DNA of 64,000 bases from NCBI RefSeq assembly GCF_910589235.1, contig NC_060960.1, forward strand, positions 2,683,839 through 2,747,838. The letters are read 5' to 3'. This DNA comes from Vespa crabro. Its lineage: Eukaryota; Arthropoda; Insecta; Hymenoptera; Vespidae. The position numbers were made by a program, and so were the translations under genes. Positions 1 to 20,655 of this stretch are shown piece after piece (position 1 is the first letter of the stretch; the number at the start of each line of letters is the position of its first letter). The notes below the pieces were generated by a model. It saw only the letters and a list, made by a program, of their open reading frames with translations, did no database searches and was not told the DNA's origin.

Positions 1-242
1 TTCAGTTATTAGTAAAAAGAATATTTGGATTGTGTATATTTATGAATATATATTTATATCTCTTTTTCTAATTTGGTATATAAACATAATTATATGGATA
101 TGAAGAAGTACGTGTTTACAAGCGAATTGACGTATAAGATATCAATGGTTGTTGTAATCCGAACGACAAACATTCAATCGTGTGTTAAACTCAAATACAG
201 CAAACCAATAAGAAAAGAAAGAAAACTTTATTCTTTACTAAC

Positions 243-8439
<8,197 letters not shown>

Positions 8440-9299
8440 AGTTGTTATTCCCGTAGGTAAGATACTTCCTATGTATCCCAAGAGATAATCACCATTATCC
8501 ACATTCAAGACCTTCTTTGACTCTTTCTTTTCCTTTTCTTTTTCTCAGATTCTTTCCCACGAGATTAGATCAAGATAATCCAAAGAAAATTTCAGCTACC
8601 GCAATACAAACATCGGTAGTTTTTCGAGTATATCTAAAGATCCTTTCACCTTCGACATTTTTCTTTTGAAGGGTGTAGCCAAAAGCTGGCGTGTCTATTT
8701 TCATAAAAAAAAAAAAAGAAAAAGAAAAAGGTTTAATGGTTCGACGATGAACTTGTGAATATTTGTTAGAAGATCAAGACGTGATCGGACAAAAATTATT
8801 AAGAAATATCTAGAAATAATTGAAAGTTTAAATGAATTATCGTAAGTACTAATAATAACTAAAACACATGTATAAAATATTCTTGAAATAAATAATGTTA
8901 TGGTAAATTATTAGATGGAATTAAACGGAAGTATTCAATTGAGTTACGTATCAATTCGATTTACAATTAGTTAATAGAATAAAATAGTGATCAAGTTCAA
9001 GATATATAGAAAATGTAATCAGTGGACGTTAATTCTTTAATTAAATTAGTTTTCGGATTTCTTTCTTTCGAGAAAAATTATATTTCTTATGGATACTCCG
9101 TATAAAAATATGTAAAGTAGATGCGGTTGACTGAAAAAGAAGCAAAACACACCGGATGTATTTTAAATTATAAAATCCCAAAGAAATCTTTTAACATGCG
9201 ATTCGTCTGAAAGAACATCAGGAAATGAATATGCGTCTTCTTTTCTTTTTACTCGAATTTCTCGAGGACTTGGCAAGTATAATATTAAAAGAAAAAAAA

Positions 9300-9301
<2 letters not shown>

Positions 9302-9360
<59 letters not shown>
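9302..9360. repeat. (AT)n microsatellite
   Basis: Long uninterrupted alternating AT tract with one C interruption. Confidence 0.95.
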
Positions 9361-10364
9361 ATTCGCTAGAGTGCAAGCGTTACTTTCGTCTTGACGTCAT
9401 ATCGTCGAAATTCTTCAAAACTAAACTCAATATGACAGATAATAGAATTCCTTGACTTCCATTATTACTCATACGTTTGTCAACGTATTGTTCAAACTTT
9501 AATAGGAAGTACACTCGAGTCCTGTACGCTTCGTTATATTCCATTCTTTCTTTCGCGATCAATTAAACGTCAAGTTCTTCTTTAACGGAAGTGAATTTTC
9601 ATCCCGATAGTACGCACTTCTCGTGCCTTTTTTCTCTCTTTTCTTTTTTCTAGTAATTCCTTCTTTGTTCTGTCGATTCGTTAGAAAATATTATTAAAAG
9701 ATCATTAATTTTAAAACGATTGCTTCTTTAAAAGAAAATTCTCATGCTTAATTGAATGAAAATTGAAATGAAATTTTTTATACTCCTTTAATAAGATCAA
9801 TCGGATTAAAAGCAATTTAAAAAACTCGATAGGTATCGAAAAAGATTTTTAAAAAATCATCGATTGACTAATCGAAAAAATGAACATGGAATACTTTTTG
9901 TTTTGATCTTAGTACTATAAATCTCCAAGTACTTATATTTGTACAATTTAAAGTGCAATGTATTTTAACAAATTTTTTTACAATCTGATCATGTCTGATT
10001 TCATTGTAATTTTTCCGATTTCCTTATATATGAAAGAACTTGTTTTAATAAAGATTCGAATATATTCAATTTATACAGTTGATTTGATTGACGCGATAAT
10101 ATCGGATTAGCTCTTTTTCTTCTTTTGTCTTCCATTTCATTTAAAATTGTAGTGTGTAATATCTAATTAACTTAAAATATGTATATCTTAAACGATTCAT
10201 CAATAAATAAATAAAATTCCACGAAGGTTCATCGGTGGAAAAAGTTTTTTCACAAAAGAACTAAGAAATAAGGTAAAATATCGATTTTTTTTCATATTCT
10301 ACCAATATCGACAAAATTTAATTTCGTGTTAGAACTTTTCATCCATGGATATTATATATGTATC

Positions 10365-10452
10365 TCTCTTTCTCTCTTTCTCCCCCCCCCTCTCTCTCTC
10401 TCTCTTTCTCTCCCTCTTTCTCTCCCTCTTTCTCTCCGTATATATGTATTCA

Positions 10453-10502
<50 letters not shown>
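10365..10502. repeat. Compound (CT)n-(C)n-(AT)n microsatellite
   Basis: A CT tract with a run of C, then CTTTCTCTCC repeats to about 10437, then an AT tract at about 10455-10502. All overlapping frames on both strands are low-complexity. Confidence 0.95.
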
Positions 10503-10508
<6 letters not shown>

Positions 10509-11049
10509 CTTATATATATACATTCTTTTTTATCTTTTTGTGTATCATGTAACTTCATTATTACCGGGAGAACTTAATTACTTACTCATTTATAACATAA
10601 ATGAGGGTTAAATATCTTTTATATTACAAATATTAGATACGTAATAAAATTAAAAAGACGACTTTTTCCTCAATATTATACAAAATCACAAAATCACAAC
10701 AAACGTTACTCAATTTTTCCTCAGATAACAGATAACGCATATCAATTTCATTATAAACTTATATTCAACATTGCACTTTAGCGAACACTATCTTACACTG
10801 ACGCAACGTGATAATGGTATAATTTTACCTCAATCGATAATAATACACACATCATATACATTTATAATAACCGCAGAATCTTTCCCAGATCCATTAAACT
10901 AATCACCGTCATCACCAAAATTAAAAGAGAGAAATTCTTTCTCTATGATCGCCATGTTCGATTTTCGGTAGATCCTAATTTTATCGCAAGGTCCTTCATC
11001 GAAATTTCGATTTCTTTATGGTTTCTTTTCTCTCTCCCTTTTTTTGCTT

Positions 11050-11106
<57 letters not shown>
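11050..11106. repeat. (CT)n microsatellite
   Basis: CT dinucleotide tract with scattered CC interruptions. Confidence 0.93.
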
Positions 11107-11514
11107 TCACTCTCTTTTCTCTTTTTCTCTTTTTCTCTGTCTCGTTTGAAATAAATAGTGGAGAAGAAAAAATAAAAAGAAAAATAGGATTTATAAAATA
11201 AAATTTATTCGCGATGACCGATAGTTATTATTTCAACGCGTGCCACGAATTTTTTCGTTCGTTGTCGCCGACAACAAAACAGAAAGAAGAATCGTGGCAT
11301 ACTGAAGGGAACAGAATCGTGACTCCCGCCGAAGGTGTCGAAGGCGCCGACGTACTCGTATAAACGAACCCACCTACACTTCATAGCCGAGAACGCGCCT
11401 GCGTCTTTCATCTTTTCGTCTCTTCTTCATCCTTCGCGCTTTCATAACGAAAATCAAGATCTTTTATATCGACATCTTCTCAAGATTATTTGCGAATAGT
11501 TCTCCAATCGAAAT

Positions 11515-11786
11515 ACATTGGATTAACCAATAAATAGATAATGTTAACAAAACCATTTTCAGAATTGCATATCTTTAAATAAACAACTAGTATTTTGTAC
11601 ACAAAATTCTAACATTATTTATTGGCTCGAATTATTTATGAATTGTTTTTCGATAGGTATACATTGGATTAGCCAATAAGTAATGTTAATAAAGCCACCC
11701 TCAGTATTTTATATCTAAATAAACAACAGTAGTATTTTCTATTATTGAAAATTCTAATATTAGATACTTATTGGGTAACCTAATGT
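11515..11786. mobile_element. Two tandem foldback (MITE-like) units
   Basis: Unit 1 (11515-11626) begins CATTGGATTAACCAATAA and ends AACATTATTTATTGG, which are inverted relatives. Unit 2 (11661-11786) begins CATTGGATTAGCCAATAAG and ends CTTATTGGGTAACCTAATG, an imperfect inverted repeat of its own start. The two interiors also align (ATCTTTAAATAAACAAC / ATCTAAATAAACAAC). Terminal sequences of the CATTRGGTTRCCCAATAAG type resemble mariner-family ends, so these are probably old non-autonomous copies. No transposase is visible. Confidence 0.6.
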
Positions 11787-12217
11787 TTCTACATATTTAA
11801 AAAAAATTTATAAATTTTTCATGAATTTTTATTGCACATGATTCGTTCTTTTATATATTGCAGATAACATACTTACTTGATAATTATGTAGATAACATAC
11901 GTGCTTGATAATTATGTAAAGTTTCATGATATTCATTTTTATTGAAATTTTACTTTTGTTTACGTTCTTGATCTTCAATGTAAAAGTAAACCAAAATATT
12001 TCACTTTTGGATTTTCTTATATATTTATCGAGTTACTTTGCTCGACTTTGAACGATCATAAAGTAGAACGAAATCTAACGATCATCGTTTGTTACAAAAA
12101 TATTTACGATGTGGTTCACCAAATACGATGCTCAATGAATCAGCGCTCAATCGAAAAATTATTGATGTAAATGTTATTGCAATATATGATTTTTTTTAAT
12201 TCAATAGGCATGTAATT

Positions 12218-12218
<1 letters not shown>

Positions 12219-12258
<40 letters not shown>
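12219..12258. repeat. (AT)n microsatellite
   Basis: AT tract directly to the left of the triple repeat at 12265. Confidence 0.93.
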
Positions 12259-12260
<2 letters not shown>

Positions 12261-12264
12261 AGGT

Positions 12265-12484
12265 GAAAGGTTCCAGAGCTTGCTAGTCCTGTGTATGTGT
12301 GTATGAGATAAGCCTATCGGCAATTAAACAAGGGATGGAAGGTTCTGGAGTTAGTTAGCTGTGTGTATGCGTGCATGAGATAAGTAAGTCTATCGGGAGT
12401 CGGACAAAAAGATAGAAAGTTCTAGCATTAGTTAGCTCCGTGCGTGTGTGTTGAAACAAATCAGTCGACAGTCGAACAGACCAT
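12265..12484. repeat. Degenerate triple tandem repeat, unit about 75 bp
   Basis: Three diverged copies start at about 12265, 12338 and 12415. Shared landmarks in order are GAA(A)GGTTC, (T)TAGTTAGCT, GTGTGTATG, GAGATAAG, TATCGG and GTCGGACA/GTCGAACA. The unit is richer in G and T than the surroundings. Confidence 0.8.
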
Positions 12485-12866
12485 GGTCTATCCTTTGTAA
12501 GGTGCATTGTTTATGAAAGATAGAGAAAGAGTTGAAATTGGAAGAGAGAGAAAGTGAAATATAAATTCAGCATGAATGAGATAGGCAACGAAACAAGGAA
12601 TAGGATAAAGAGTGATAAGAATAGCCGAATACATATGTACGAATGTGAGTGGAGATGAAAAAGGCTACGGGGCGTACGTGAGAAAAGAACAGCGGAGCGA
12701 TAAATAAAGTTTATCTTAAGAAAAACAGGCAAAGAGTCGTCGTAACTACGTCAGAGTAAAAACCAACATTCTGTATACTACTATTTTTCATAATAATATG
12801 AACTGTTTTTAGTTTTTTATTAATCTCGGCTATCTCTGAATATAGAAACGCCCACAAAATATATGT

Positions 12867-12902
<36 letters not shown>

Positions 12903-13833
12903 TATCTCGTTGTAAACTGTATATACATTTACTATAAAATAGACGTATCATTAATTTTATATTAAAATAATATTATCGCATTTTTATATTATAATCAAGA
13001 TACTCTATAATTAAAAATAATCAATTGTTCTGCATCCAATCGTACGATGTATATTACACCGCAATGAGATACGATATTTATAATATAATAACATCAACAC
13101 ACATTAACCAGTTGTCGACATCATCATTTAGGCAGTACGAACTTAATAGCTTTACGATCCGATAATTTATTTATTCGTGATACGTGTAATTTGATAAAGT
13201 TCCAATTAATAAAAAAATCATCTGATTACCATGCCGTAAAAAAAATAACAAATGCATTCATCGTGAAACAGAATCAAATGATTTTTTTATTTAGTCTTGT
13301 AATCATAATATTGAATTTAGTTTAATTCCTTCTTCGATCGATAAGTTTAATTTGAAATCACGTTCAACAAACAAAGAGAAATCGAGAGTTATTGCTTTGT
13401 GAATTTTCCAACACGACAACTTCTACCGTAGAAGAAAGAAAGATAGAGAAAGAGAGAGAGAGAGAGAGAGATAGAGCGCGCGAAATTCATAGGTATCTCA
13501 TTACGTCGATATCGTTGCTTCTGTCTACAACGGCGACATATCATTTGATGGCAAAAGCCAATTGAAACTACATCAACTTTAACATCCTTTCTATACTTCG
13601 TCAACCCTGTCCATAGTTCTTCTCCTTGTTCCTTTTCTCTTCCTCCTCTTGACTTTGAAATTCAAGGGCATCCTTGGAAATTCACAATTCTATCGAATGT
13701 TCGTCGTATTTGTTATAATAACTAATAATAGTTTCAATAACTACGAAAATGTTTTATTAATCGATCTTTCAAAATTCTTTTCGTAGTTTTTCTTTAACAA
13801 AACATTGCTTTCACATACTTGATATACATATAT

Positions 13834-13910
13834 GATATATGATATATGATATATGATATATGATATATGATATATGATATATGATATATGATATATGATA
13901 TATGATATAT
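13834..13910. repeat. (GATATAT)n heptamer array
   Basis: About eleven perfect copies of GATATAT, unlike the plain AT dinucleotide tracts elsewhere in the window. Confidence 0.95.
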
Positions 13911-14153
13911 GTATTTATATATATATACAATAATTAATGCGGTGAAACGAAGCTTATAAATGATTATTAAATGAAAATTAGATCGAACTAATCGATTCAT
14001 TTAATCCAACCACTTCGTTCTTTCCGGCTACTCGAGGTTCTTTCTTTCGAATAATATTGGTTGCATCGATAGAATGACAACAAAACGTTCTATCACGTGA
14101 AAATTAATCGTAGAGTGGGAATCAACGTGGAAGTTCATCTTCGATGTAGGAGA

Positions 14154-14474
14154 TCACACGTTATTGGCATGTAGAATCACCAGATATGTCATTATTCCTG
14201 AAGCTATCTGTGAAAGTAAAATGATATATTTATTGATCATGGATGAAAAAACAATATGACATTATGTAGGTATATGTTTTTCAGTAAAAAAAAAAACTGA
14301 GTTATATTAACTTTCTCAGCTTCGTATCGTCTTACGGAAAGAAGAAGAGACAGATCGATGCGAATCAAGCCGGCAGCAGCGAAAAAATAGACTTTCCTTA
14401 GCTGAAAATATGCCGCAGCCTCGATGTTATCCTGTAATTACGAGAAGCAGATCGATAAGGTTACAAAGAGTAAG

Positions 14475-14525
<51 letters not shown>

Positions 14526-16528
14526 CAGAGGAAGAAAAAGATAAAAAAAGAGAACTACGAAAACAAACATCGTAAAGCAATGCTTTGATAAAAGTAATCT
14601 TTCGGTTTAATTATTTCATTGTAATTAACTATCGAAGAACAACGATAATCTAGAAGCAAACGAATAATACGTAGGACGAGAATAATCTTGAAATTCGAAC
14701 TTGAAAGATCTTCGATTTCTATGAAGATCGTGAGAACTTTTAAATTGAAACAGAACACAAACACGAAAATGTTTGAAAAAAGAAATTAAAAGGAACACAT
14801 TTTTCCGATAGATATCACCTGAGTGAAATTTCGTTTTCCGATGACTGAGGAAAGTGGGGAAAAGGCAATTTTTCCGACATCGTTTGCCTGGAAATATCAA
14901 ATATGATATAGCATTATTTGTATGGAAATTCAAATAGAATATTCGTTTTTAACTTTACCAAGCTCACCTGAGATGCCGTAGCATGACAAATAGCTATGAT
15001 CAGAAAAAGATTCCCGACACAAGCAGAAATCAACAAGGATTCTCGTACCAGTAACAAAGTCGACAATTCGTCACGTCCATTGATCGTGTAAAGTCTTGAA
15101 AGAGTATTAAAAGACATACTGATGATCCAAAAGAAAAGTGGAGCCGCGTAAACCGAATTTATAATTTGAGTCGCGTTTGACAAACAACAATGTAACCACC
15201 ATATTTCTTCCAACCGAAAATTCATTCTCGCTCGTTCCAACACCATAATCTTTCCATCTGCAGTATTAAATAATAAACGTTAACATAAAACGCTGATGCG
15301 ATAAAAACAGTAAAAAAGGAATTATTTTCGAAGGTAGAAATATTCTTTTTTAATTTATTATCAATAAATTTACTATTATATTAAAACCCATTGCGTGTAC
15401 AAGAGAAACTAAATATTTTTAATTATGGAAACAGAATAGAATAAATTTGGTACACACGTGATCCCGCGTAAAGGTAAAAATTTAATGAAACGTGTGTGAA
15501 AAACAAGTTAGATATATTTGATGTAAATATATGTTATAAATATATATTAATATATGTTAATATATCTTAACAATATATATACTTTCTTGATATTAGTATA
15601 TACATGCATACCATTTGAAATGTTTTTACAATAGATTTATGGAATAATATATCAGCCGAACGATACTTCGTTTAACGCTTAATTTAACTAAAAAGATAGT
15701 CTGATAAAGTAGCTTCATATTAATTGTTAATTGAAATAAATTGTTCCAGGAATAATAACGAAAACGAATCATTATTAAAGTTCGAAATAAAGTACTTTAA
15801 TATATACATATTATCTTGTAGAGTTCGGGAAACTTGAAAAAACATTAAGTAGACATAATAAAAGAGAAAAACTTAGATCGTTAATGAAACTCGTCTCGTA
15901 CATTAATTCTTTATTCACAATGTTTGATATATATCAATGTTACGTGTGTAGAAGAACATTAAAGGGTTCAATCGATTACTTGTCAACCTAGAAACGAGCT
16001 TGGTAGCTTTCTTTAAGATATGTGACGAAACGACATCACACGACCAGTTACCGTTTTAAGAGGAAACCAAATAGTGTGTATATGTGTATGTGTGTGTGCA
16101 TTTACGATAAAGAAAATGAAGATTTATAAGCTAGAAAAAAACAGAAAGGAAGAAAAAGAAAAAAAGAAAAAATAAGAAAATAGAGAAGACAAGAAGCGAT
16201 CTCATTTTCTCGTTCTATGTTTCGAATCGATCGTAACATGTGACAAATAAAAGGCGTAAATAAATAAATAGAGAATGTCCTCGATGAAAAAAAATTAGAA
16301 TAGCATGTCAGGGAATGAACTTACCTTCAGGAAGTAACAATATCTCACAGAGCTTTCGAAATCTTTGATAGAGGAGAAAAGACAATCCCACAAATTTCAA
16401 TAGCTGCATCGATATCGCCGCGTTTACCATCCCATAAGTAATCCCATTGAACATCGGCGCAGATTCTTCGCAACTATGTACATATATACATATACATCTA
16501 CGCGCATATACTCACAATAATTTAAGAG

Positions 16529-16579
<51 letters not shown>

Positions 16580-17504
16580 GAGAGAGAAGGGAAGGAAAGG
16601 AGAGAGAGAGAGAAGAGGAAATGTAAGAAATACGCACGAATCAAGAATGGAAGATTACATTGTAAGATTAAAGGTAAAAAGTCTATCTAATTCAATTCGA
16701 TGCGACTATGAAAAAACATTAATTGAAGCGATGAGAAAAGATATATGGCAAATTATTATAATTTGTGTTAAAGCTGTCAAGAAATACACGGTGAATTTAT
16801 ATTCTAGTATTGACTGATATTTCTGTGTATAAGTTCTATTTTATATCATATAAACATATCACCTAGAAAATACATATCCAATGTCCATGGTTAGTTCCGC
16901 GTTAAAATAAGAAACAATAAAACGTAACTAACGTCATATAATGACGAATAAAAACAGAAAAAAGAAATAAATAGATAAGAATATGATGTTGCTTATAATT
17001 CCGAAGCCATGAAATGTCATAGAACGTAAAAATATCGTAAAAAAGAATTTCCCGAGTATCTTACCAGTAGCTCGTATACCCAACGGCAAACCAAACCAAG
17101 AAAGTAATTAAAACTAAAGCTTGGCACTTGCGACGAGTGTTATTGTTTTTAGTTGGACGTTCGTTAAATCTCGTGGTGCGATCGAAGTTACGTAATTGGG
17201 CGAAGGCAGCATGAATCTTCCAATTCCAAGTAATCGAGAGAATAGCATCGGTAAAGAGACAAATGTAAGATAAACCTGTTCTCGCAAAGGTCAATAATAA
17301 GCTCTTGTACTCGAGTTCAGTATCGATGATTATTAAATAGAGGCCGATTACACAGGTACTCAAATATATGGACATCCATAAAAACGTGTATATCATGCCA
17401 CGTCTCGTAATTAAAATATCTTCCTCGGTTATAACGTGTGGTCCACATCCGAAGAGTCTCGAAGCTTGTAAAAAAGGTTCTATGTCACGAGTCAATCCTG
17501 CCAT
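14154..17504 (-). CDS. Insect gustatory receptor (7tm_7 family)
   Basis: Six coding exons join in phase: 17504-17065, 16473-16325, 15257-14968, 14887-14819, 14431-14336 and 14207-14154, for 365 aa. Family signatures are the multi-pass membrane layout with an intracellular N-terminus (FLQASRLFG), the block AFSPLSSVIGKRNFTQ before TM7, FFAAAGLIRIDLSLLLS, and the C-terminal TYLVIL motif typical of gustatory receptors. These proteins are thought to act as ligand-gated cation channels in taste neurons. The exact subfamily is not recognised. Two oddities: the usual TYxxxxxQF ending is replaced by TYLVILHANNV, and the ATG at 17504 lies inside an exon that has a good acceptor at about 17548 and an open frame up to it, so the true start may be in an upstream exon. 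The introns between the last exons are short; a GA microsatellite lies in the second intron. Confidence 0.85.
14478..14525. repeat. (GA)n microsatellite
   Basis: GA tract in a gustatory receptor intron. Confidence 0.93.
16527..16616. repeat. (GA)n microsatellite
   Basis: GA tract with AA and GG interruptions in a gustatory receptor intron. Confidence 0.93.
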
Positions 17505-18052
17505 TCTTCGAGATCCAACCGAGCTCTCTTCTACGAAACTTTCTATTCTGGAAAGAAATTAATATAATAAGATAACAATGTAATAAACATCCTTTTGAAT
17601 AGTGAAATATTTCGATGGTAGTACCAGAAAAACAAAAATTGGTAATAACGAAACGTTCTTTAGATAAATGCGTAGTTCCTAATACGCTACTATACTAGAG
17701 TTGAAGTTGCTAAAGCAATCGGAAAACTAACTGAACTCTAAACGCGCCTTTTCTCCTATTGATCGAGAAATCCCCATACATAACGATTACATCTATCCTA
17801 CATATATTATTTAGAAATTTTTGAACTCACGTTTATACAAATCGTATTAATTAGATCTATCATATAAACTATATGTGAAAAAACGAACGATATAAAAATA
17901 TAAAATACAGATATAAAAAATAATCTATAACTAATAAAGTATATGTAGAATATACGTATATCTATTATACATTCTATTAATGATGATATCTGTGAATCCT
18001 ATGATAATCTTAATAAATATCTAAATAAAACAAGATTCTGAACCCTCAATAC

Positions 18053-18300
18053 AGATAAAGAGTACTTAAAGCCAGAAGCAAATCCCCAATCATGCTATCC
18101 TTCAGATCGATTCGAGTCCATCGTCGGATGTCATCAAGATTAATGAAAATACTAGGACGATAAGGAATATACCGGATATCGCATAGATTATCTCTCGACA
18201 TGTACAATGAACTGTTAGAATGATTTACGAGCAAAAAATCAAGGACCGTTTTTTTTTCCTCCGATTTATTCCTTTCATCTTTAGCGCGTAACATGTACAA
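18053..18300 (-). other. Candidate upstream coding exon of the gustatory receptor
   Basis: An 84-codon open frame begins with ATG at 18300 and uses less AT-biased codons than nearby DNA. A GT at 18052 would end it in phase 2, which matches the one free base at the start of the open frame behind the acceptor at about 17548. Joining them would add roughly 100 residues before the ATG at 17504. The donor (GTATTG) is not a strong match and the peptide shows no recognised domain, so this is only a candidate. Confidence 0.2.
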
Positions 18301-19935
18301 TTTAAAGGCCTGTAGGAGTTTGAACGATCGTAAAAGTGCCTGTATATCTTTTTTAATCGCGAAAACAAAGATGAGATCTTAGCTGATATTTCATTTTTGT
18401 TTTTACGTCAATAATTTTACAGTACTGAAGTGCAGAGAATAATGAAACATGTCCAGGACCCAGTACATTCGAGTTTAACTCTCTTTTCTGGAAGGGATGG
18501 ATGGCAGCCATTTTTCAGGTCGATGCAATGTCCTGGAAAAAAATCTCCAAGAATATATTTGCAATGTAAATTTAATTTTCCCCTAAAGTTATGAAATTAA
18601 CGTTGAAAAAATGCATCGATGAGATATAGCTGGCGTGCAAAAGATCAAATTTTAATAACAAAAGTGAAAATTGAATCTTGTTTAATATGAATTTAAATCG
18701 GAGTAACGTGCTATTAATCAATGTTACCTCTATGAAATAATTCTCTTTCCTTCCTTCCTGTTCTCTTGATTGAATTTGTACACTTGTTGTTGGGAAAAAT
18801 GTAACATCACCATTACTAATTCTATGCATGTTCAACGTTTTTTATTATCATTCGAGTTTCTAAGTATTCGTAAACAATGCGATTGTACCGATAAATGAGA
18901 TAGGTAAGTCAACTTAGAAAAAATTGTTCAAACTCCTACATGTAAATTCTTTGTGGTACGATCTTTCCCTTACGACGACGCGATGACTACTACTACAAAA
19001 CTAGAACTACCTATTGCTCGACAGCTTGAATACGCTGAGGCTTCCTTCTTTCATTCTATAACCTTTTCCAGCAAAATAGTTTCGAGAATGTCACGTTCTT
19101 CGGCCTACCTCGAGGGCAACTTCGTCTTTGTCGAATGGGGTTAGATAAATAATATGGATAAGTGTTGAAGGGTCGAAACGATGAAGCACTTCGAAAACGA
19201 TACGGATCTCGAGTTATACACGTATAAACGTATTGGGAATCACATAACATAGCAAAATAACGAAGGTTTCAATGGCCATTAACAAAGGTCTTATAATCCA
19301 TAAGAGGACTACTACGAAGTCGAAGAATAATGTTATGAAAATATGAAGATAAAAATGTCAAGGGAAGCAACAGCTGTTGATCGTAAATCGTCACGACGTA
19401 AAAATAATAATTCTTTTCAAAGTAATTACAATTATAAGTGGCACGCGATACTTATAAATTACATGTTACAGTAACCTTGAACTATCTCGTCTAACTATTA
19501 TCATCTTTGGATGATCAGAAAGCTTATACGATGTCATTACTAAATATTTATTATTTAATATTTTTTTGATTTAAAAATAATAAGAAATGGAGTAATAACA
19601 TTTATTTGTCTTTTTTTTATCACCGTAAACGTTACTGAAAGACGACTTGATAATAAATAATTCAAAATGCAATATTTAATAATAAACATTCTTTACTATA
19701 CTTGCTATATGAACAAATAATCACATCAAGATCATCACATATTTGATAAATTTCTTTGAAACAACATTGTCATACCGCATACACTTCCAATTACTTATCG
19801 TCGTTCATAAGATCGTGCAAGAGATACTTTATATGATGAATAGCAGTATACATGTAAGTATAAAATTACAGAATATAATGAAGGAGAAAAATCAAAAGAG
19901 AAAACACTTGAAATATCGAAGTATATCAGAATTTG

Positions 19936-19937
<2 letters not shown>

Positions 19938-19975
<38 letters not shown>

Positions 19976-20060
19976 TATATATATATATATATAAATTTTA
20001 TATATATATAAATTATATATATATAAATTATATATATATAAATTATATATATATAATTTT
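19938..20060. repeat. (AT)n with periodic AAATT interruptions
   Basis: AT tract followed by several copies of an (AT)5-6 plus AAATT unit, a small higher-order array. Confidence 0.9.
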
Positions 20061-20655
20061 ATGTATATATAATTTCTATATAATCTCTACAATATTATAG
20101 AAATCTATGTAACAATATTAAAATATAATCTAAAATAACATAGAAATGTTAAATCTAATGTAACATTGAATAAATTATTACACACAACATATATATGGTT
20201 TGAACTTTTAAAAGTATTATGCATCCCGCGCCGGATAAATACGAAGCATACAATTGGCTTCTGCTTCTTGAATCGACCAATCAGCTTAAAGCGCCACGTA
20301 GCGCTAACTTAAGATACAATGGCACTGAAGAGGAAAGATATAACAAACTCAATTATTTAAAAATACCAATTTATAACAGAAAACACAAATTATTAGAACT
20401 AATTAAATAAATTTTTCTATTCGTAACACTATCTATTGTATCACTTTATTATGCTTGTTAAAAGGACCAATGAAATCCTTCCAAGATTCATGACGTTTTC
20501 CTAATTGGCAATAAGAACGACTGGGGGCGTCCGCTGGGCCATTGCACCATACTCTACCCCTGGACTGTTCGATCGTGTATGTTCGCGACGCGAAAGAAAA
20601 AACATTGTTTTGGAGTCGTGTACGGTGAGAGTCATTACGTGGATCCGCCGCAAGA

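Larger units (their letters stand above)
8440..14153. other. Intergenic region between GPCR and gustatory receptor
   Basis: No coding exon is supported here. It holds several microsatellites, a pair of tandem foldback units (11515-11786), a degenerate triple repeat (12265-12484) and a GATATAT array (13834-13910). A relatively GC-rich patch around 11210-11410 contains a 68-codon minus-strand frame with no recognisable domain; it may be a 5' UTR exon or promoter of the GPCR, which is transcribed leftward from here. Confidence 0.6.
17505..20655. other. Intergenic region upstream of gustatory receptor and SMAP
   Basis: No gene is firmly supported. It contains a possible extra gustatory receptor exon (18300-18053), slightly GC-richer patches near 18950-19140 and 20219-20400, and an AT array at 19938-20060. 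The last 200 bases before 20656 are GC-rich for this window and are probably promoter and 5' UTR of the ArfGAP gene. Confidence 0.5.

Noticed and set aside
10326..10611. Overlapping frames on both strands with poly-Tyr/Ile and Arg/Glu
   Set aside because: All arise from the compound CT/AT microsatellite.
11205..11411. 68-codon minus frame in a GC-richer patch
   Set aside because: No domain, no matching splice partner; better explained as promoter or UTR.
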